Origin: Candidatus Electrothrix communis
Lineage (GTDB): Bacteria; Desulfobacterota; Desulfobulbia; Desulfobulbales; Desulfobulbaceae
Direction: 5' to 3'
Length of the DNA: 64,000 nt
NCBI GenBank assembly: GCA_030644725.1
Contig: CP130629.1
Location: 799,572-863,571 of the forward strand
Positions within the stretch are counted from its first letter, which is position 1. Every line of letters begins with the position of its first letter. The notes under the pieces were generated by a model. The model ran no database searches. It saw only the letters and a program-made list of their open reading frames with translations, and had not been told where the DNA came from. This document shows, piece after piece, positions 60,615-64,000 of the stretch. A program made the position numbers and the translations under genes.

Positions 60615-60994
60615 GCTCTTTCCTGTTTTTTATACGAAAATACTGGGTTGCCTGGACGATAATTATCCTTGTCGCGATTACCGGCCTGTCGCTCTGGCCC
60701 AATAAGTCTTTGCCCTCAGTACCCGGAGGCGATAAAATCCACCATCTTATAGCCTATGCTGCTCTTGTTTTTCCTGTTGCCCTGCGCAGACCGAAATCAT
60801 GGTACCTTATAGTTGTTTTGTTTATCGCTTTCAGCGGCCTTATTGAGTTGATTCAGCCTTTTGTGTATCGTTATGGAGAATGGCTGGATCTGGCGGCGAA
60901 TATCATAGGCTTGGCCTGCGGTATTCTTTTTGCCGAGGCGGTGCGGCGATGGGAAGCCGTGACAAAGCGAGAGGAGTTTTCAGCGGATAAATGA
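60611..60994 (+). CDS. VanZ-like membrane protein
   Basis: 127 residues with four hydrophobic spans. PGGDKIHHLIAYAALVFPVA (GxDKxxHxxaY) and FIAFSGLIELIQPFVYRYGE followed by WLDLAANIIG (E-x-x-Q, D-x-x-aN) are the VanZ-family signatures. VanZ proteins confer low-level teicoplanin resistance in enterococci, but most members have unknown envelope roles. Overlaps the small upstream ORF by 4 bp. Confidence 0.87.
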   Translation: MSSFLFFIRKYWVAWTIIILVAITGLSLWPNKSLPSVPGGDKIHHLIAYAALVFPVALRRPKSWYLIVVLFIAFSGLIELIQPFVYRYGEWLDLAANIIGLACGILFAEAVRRWEAVTKREEFSADK

Positions 60995-61186
60995 GCACAG
61001 GGTAATAAGAAAAATCAGTGGTTATCCGTGATGTAAATTGCTAAGGTTGCAGGCACATCATGAAAATATTTTTTACTGCAAAAAAAATGGTTTGAGGTTA
61101 TTGTCGCTGATAATTTCGAACCAGCTGGCTCAAAAAGAAATCGCTCAATCCAGGTCTGATTACGTATCTATTCAAGAGGTGAAACG

Positions 61187-63295
61187 ATGACAATTCAGTG
61201 GCATAAATCAACCTGTCCTTACTGCGGTGTCGGCTGCGGCCTGATGGTTGGTGTGGAGCAAGGACGTCTTGTTCAGGTAAAAGGCATGAAGGAGCACCCG
61301 ACGAACAAAGGGCGTATCTGTACCCTAGCTGCTAATCTGCCGCCGGTCTTCCAAGCACCCGATCGTCTTACCCAGCCTCTTCTCCGGCGTGACGGAAAGC
61401 TGGTTCCAGTGCAATGGGATGAAGCCGTGCAGCATGTCGCTGACAATTTTCAGCGAATTATTGATCAATACGGCCCTGATGCAGTCGCTTTTTACGGTGG
61501 CGCAGCCAATCTCACCGAAGAGTACTACCTGATGAATAAGCTGATGAAGGGATGCATCGGCACCAATAATATCGAATGCTCTACTCGTTTATGCATGGCC
61601 AGTTCAGCAGCGGGTTTCCTTTCCACCTTAGGAGCTGACGCCCCCCCCACCTGTTACGCTGATATTGAACAGGCAGATCTTTTTTATATTGCGGGCAATA
61701 ATATGGCCGTAACCCTGCCGATCATTTTTCAGCGCCTGAAGAAAGCTGCTGAAAAAGGCTCCAAGGTAATCGTTGTTGATCCTCGCCGTACAGAAACAGC
61801 GGCAATTGCCGACATTCATTTGCAAATCAAGCCGGGAACTGATGTGGCCTTAAACAACACCCTGGCTCATCTCCTCCTGCGGGAGGGCTTTGTTGATGAA
61901 GAAAATGTGAGTATTCACGCCTCTGGTCTTGGCGATCTTAAAGTATTTCTTGAAAAATATTCCCTAAGTTACGGCTCTGAAATAACAGGATGCCCGGAAG
62001 AGCAGATCCTCAAGGCGGCTCATCTTATCGGTGAGGCGGGGAATATGCTTACCTTCTGGTTTCAAGGCTATAATCATTCTACCCAGGCGGTTTTCAAAAA
62101 CAACAGTCTGCATAATCTCTCTTTGCTTACCGAAAATTTTTGTCGTCCCGGAGCCGGACCGCTTTCAATTACCGGAGAGGCCAATGCCTTGGGCAATCGT
62201 TGGGTCGGTGCCTTAAGTCATCTTTTACCGGGAATGCGTTCGGTTGCCAATCCCCAACACCGTCAGGAAATAGCAGATTTTTGGAATATTCCGGTAGAAA
62301 GGATGCAACAGACTCCTGGTCGCTCCATCATTGAAATAATTCAGGGCTTGCATGACGGGACTATTCGCGCCCTGTGGGTCACCACCACCAATCCTGCTGC
62401 CTCCTTGCCGGATACGCATTGGGTAGAGGAAGGCCTTAAAAAAGCCGAGCTGCTCATTGTCCAGGATATATTCCATCCTACTGAAACAACTGAATTGGCA
62501 GATGTTGTGCTTGCCGGTGCCCAGTGGTGCGAGAAGACAGGCACGTTTATCTCTTCGGAACGACGCATTGAACTTGTGGAAAAATTGGTGGATCCTCCTG
62601 GGGAGGCCAAAACAGACTGTGAAATTATCATTGATGTGGCACGGGCCATGGGGTTTGTGGATGAATTTCCATATACATCAGCGAAAGAAGTCTTTGAGGA
62701 GTGGAAATGTCTGACCAAGGGCCGCATTTGTGATATGAACGGGGTGAGCTACGAACGCCTGCAGGATACAATTGGTCCTCAGCTCCCCTGCCCTGATCAG
62801 GATCATCCGGGAACCGAGCGCCTTTTTCTTGATTGGCGTTTTCCACGACCTGATGGCCGAGCAGCATTATTGGCTCGAACCTATCAGGAACCAGCAGAAA
62901 TGACAGACGCTGAATTTCCTTTTATCCTGCTCACCGGTAAATTGGCTGGACATTTTAATACCAGAACCCGTACTGGTCGAGTGAAAAATTTGCAGGATCT
63001 GGAACCGGACAACTATATCGAAATTCATCCACAAGATGCTGATTTTCTTTGCATGCAGGAGAACGAGTTGGTCGAGGTGGTTTCTCGTCGCGGAAAAGTG
63101 TATGCAAAAGTGAGGATTGCCGACAAGGTACTGGCAGGCACTGTTTATATGAATATGCATTTCGGTAACGCTCTACAGGATGCTGATGATCGGTTGGCCA
63201 ATATCCTCTGCTCCCACGCCATTGACCGTCATTCCAAGCAACCCGAGTATAAAATAACAGCCGTTCGAATGGCTAAAGTAGATGAAGCGTTATGA
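61187..63295 (+). CDS. NasA/NapA-type molybdopterin oxidoreductase (nitrate reductase-like)
   Basis: 702 residues. The N-terminal STCPYCGVGCGLMVG and KGRICTLAANLP supply four Cys for a 4Fe-4S cluster. IECSTRLCMASSAAGFL marks the active-site loop, with Cys (not Sec or Ser) as probable Mo ligand. TENFCRPGAGPLSITGEANA resembles the nitrate-reductase/formate-dehydrogenase group, and GKLAGHFNTRTRTGRV starts the C-terminal molydop-binding domain. No Tat signal is present, so it is cytoplasmic, as in assimilatory NasA; a formate dehydrogenase role cannot be ruled out. It overlaps the PAS-protein gene by 4 bp. Confidence 0.85.
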   Translation: MTIQWHKSTCPYCGVGCGLMVGVEQGRLVQVKGMKEHPTNKGRICTLAANLPPVFQAPDRLTQPLLRRDGKLVPVQWDEAVQHVADNFQRIIDQYGPDAVAFYGGAANLTEEYYLMNKLMKGCIGTNNIECSTRLCMASSAAGFLSTLGADAPPTCYADIEQADLFYIAGNNMAVTLPIIFQRLKKAAEKGSKVIVVDPRRTETAAIADIHLQIKPGTDVALNNTLAHLLLREGFVDEENVSIHASGLGDLKVFLEKYSLSYGSEITGCPEEQILKAAHLIGEAGNMLTFWFQGYNHSTQAVFKNNSLHNLSLLTENFCRPGAGPLSITGEANALGNRWVGALSHLLPGMRSVANPQHRQEIADFWNIPVERMQQTPGRSIIEIIQGLHDGTIRALWVTTTNPAASLPDTHWVEEGLKKAELLIVQDIFHPTETTELADVVLAGAQWCEKTGTFISSERRIELVEKLVDPPGEAKTDCEIIIDVARAMGFVDEFPYTSAKEVFEEWKCLTKGRICDMNGVSYERLQDTIGPQLPCPDQDHPGTERLFLDWRFPRPDGRAALLARTYQEPAEMTDAEFPFILLTGKLAGHFNTRTRTGRVKNLQDLEPDNYIEIHPQDADFLCMQENELVEVVSRRGKVYAKVRIADKVLAGTVYMNMHFGNALQDADDRLANILCSHAIDRHSKQPEYKITAVRMAKVDEAL

Positions 63296-64000
63296 ATGAC
63301 GTTCGGCAACACGATATTGAAACCCTGAAAAAGACGGTCGAGTTTTTCGAGGCGGTGCTGGCCGCTTCGCAGGACGGCATTTTGATCACTCATGAAGACG
63401 CCACTATCTTGGTGGCCAATCAAAGTTTTTGTTCTTTTTTCGACTGTACTTCCGGTGATCTGGTGGAAACCAGTGTCTTTGATTGGCTGAGTGCCTTTGA
63501 GGGTGACCCTGTTTCAGATTGGCTTGCATTGCAAAACGCTATTGGCACTGAAGGCGTCTGTAATAATCTTGAGTTTGAGGTGATCAGCGACGCTGTCCCT
63601 CAATTTTTCAGCGTCAACGCCTCTTCCTTGAACTTGGATGCTGATGGAGAGCGGGGAGCCATCGCTGTCGTCAGTATATGGCGTGATATCACAGAGAGAA
63701 AGAACATTGAAGCCGCTTTGGAACGGGCCAACATTATGTTGGAACAACGGGTTATAGAGCGGACCGAAGAGTTGAGAGTAGAACGAGATAATCTTGCTCA
63801 CCTTCTCGAGTCAATGGAGGATGGTTGCTATATTGTTAATCAACAATATGATATTCAATTTGCCAACCAGGCCCTTATGAGGGATTTTGGCACTTGGCAG
63901 GGGCGTAAATGTTATGCGTATTTCTTCGACAGCCGGGAACCATGCTCTTGGTGTAAAAATGACCAAGTTTTTTCTGGTCAAACCGTACATTGGGAATTGC
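63292..64000 (+). CDS. PAS-domain sensor protein (partial)
   Basis: Open from ATG 63292 (ATGA overlap with the molybdoenzyme gene) to the window edge, 236 codons. PAS 1 spans about 15-140 (FFEAVLAASQDGILITHEDA at the start, SIWRDITERKNIEAAL at its end). A coiled-coil linker follows (LEQRVIERTEELRVERDNLA), then a second PAS (LLESMEDGCYIVNQQYDIQF) with REPCSWCKN, a CxxC-like pair. The output, probably a histidine kinase, lies beyond the window. The coupling suggests that it senses a state linked to the oxidoreductase. Confidence 0.85.
   Translation, partial: MNDVRQHDIETLKKTVEFFEAVLAASQDGILITHEDATILVANQSFCSFFDCTSGDLVETSVFDWLSAFEGDPVSDWLALQNAIGTEGVCNNLEFEVISDAVPQFFSVNASSLNLDADGERGAIAVVSIWRDITERKNIEAALERANIMLEQRVIERTEELRVERDNLAHLLESMEDGCYIVNQQYDIQFANQALMRDFGTWQGRKCYAYFFDSREPCSWCKNDQVFSGQTVHWEL

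Overview
The window looks like chromosome of an anaerobic Desulfobacterota bacterium, most likely in or near the Desulfobulbales. This is inferred from the gene families and was not tested by any search. The supporting genes are a four-subunit 2-oxoacid:ferredoxin oxidoreductase (korDABC), an AcnA-type aconitase, a UbiA-family prenyltransferase, a NasA/NapA-type molybdoenzyme, and three riboswitches resembling the cyclic-dinucleotide GEMM-I class. The backbone is ordinary metabolism broken up by insertion sequences, palindromic repeats, gene remnants and conflict-type genes (two Fic proteins, Rpn nuclease, Uma2 nuclease, a broken PIN toxin, an NB-ARC STAND NTPase, and an E2-E1-JAB operon).

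Layout. 1-5.7 kb: thiamine synthesis on the minus strand: thiE (cut by the window edge) and, behind a TPP riboswitch, thiS-thiG-thiH. Between them lie a DUF2007 protein, a cupin, an Rpn-type nuclease, an unrecognised gene, a 23-bp operator-like repeat array and a duplicated tail of thiH. 5.9-8.6 kb: aconitase. 8.9-12.9 kb: an IS dump with a deleted transposase, an IS1-like element with a frameshift at a slippery sequence, and a frameshifted IS1182-like transposase. 13-16.3 kb: a minus-strand operon fic, HHxxxDG acyltransferase, alpha/beta hydrolase. 16.5-18.4 kb: a secreted 14-repeat propeller-like protein. 18.5-21.1 kb: ktrB-ktrA-aroK. 21.2-21.8 kb: two Uma2 remnants around a broken toxin-antitoxin pair. 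22-23.8 kb: bipA.

24-27.5 kb: a small hypothetical gene and korDABC. 27.8-31 kb: a zinc-ribbon/HAMP membrane protein, a PhnD-like binding protein and a cytoplasmic protein. 31-33.3 kb: rlmN and a radical SAM protein. 33.3-38 kb: a tight four-gene minus-strand operon: four-TM membrane protein, metallo-beta-lactamase-fold protein, an E2-E1-JAB fusion, and a Fic protein. This is the best candidate for an undescribed system. 38.4-40.2 kb: SET-domain protein plus a PLP decarboxylase. 40.6-44.8 kb: two GEMM-like riboswitches and secreted or outer-membrane proteins. 44.9-47.2 kb: trmL, serC and a cysteine-cluster protein.

47.2-47.7 kb holds remnants of a MinD-like ATPase gene, a Gly-rich gene and a DUF190 gene. 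47.9-50.8 kb: a secreted metalloprotease with near-identical CARDB repeats and an LNR-like tail. 51.2-53.5 kb: a helical protein and an NB-ARC NTPase that share a short motif. 53.6-54.1 kb: three inverted-repeat elements in a row. 54.2-59.6 kb: intact Uma2, a polar amino-acid ABC transporter, a CoA-disulfide-reductase-like enzyme with rhodanese domain, and a UbiA prenyltransferase. 59.7-60.2 kb: a secreted protein under the third GEMM-like riboswitch. 60.5-64 kb: a small ORF coupled to vanZ, then the molybdoenzyme coupled to a PAS sensor that runs off the right edge.
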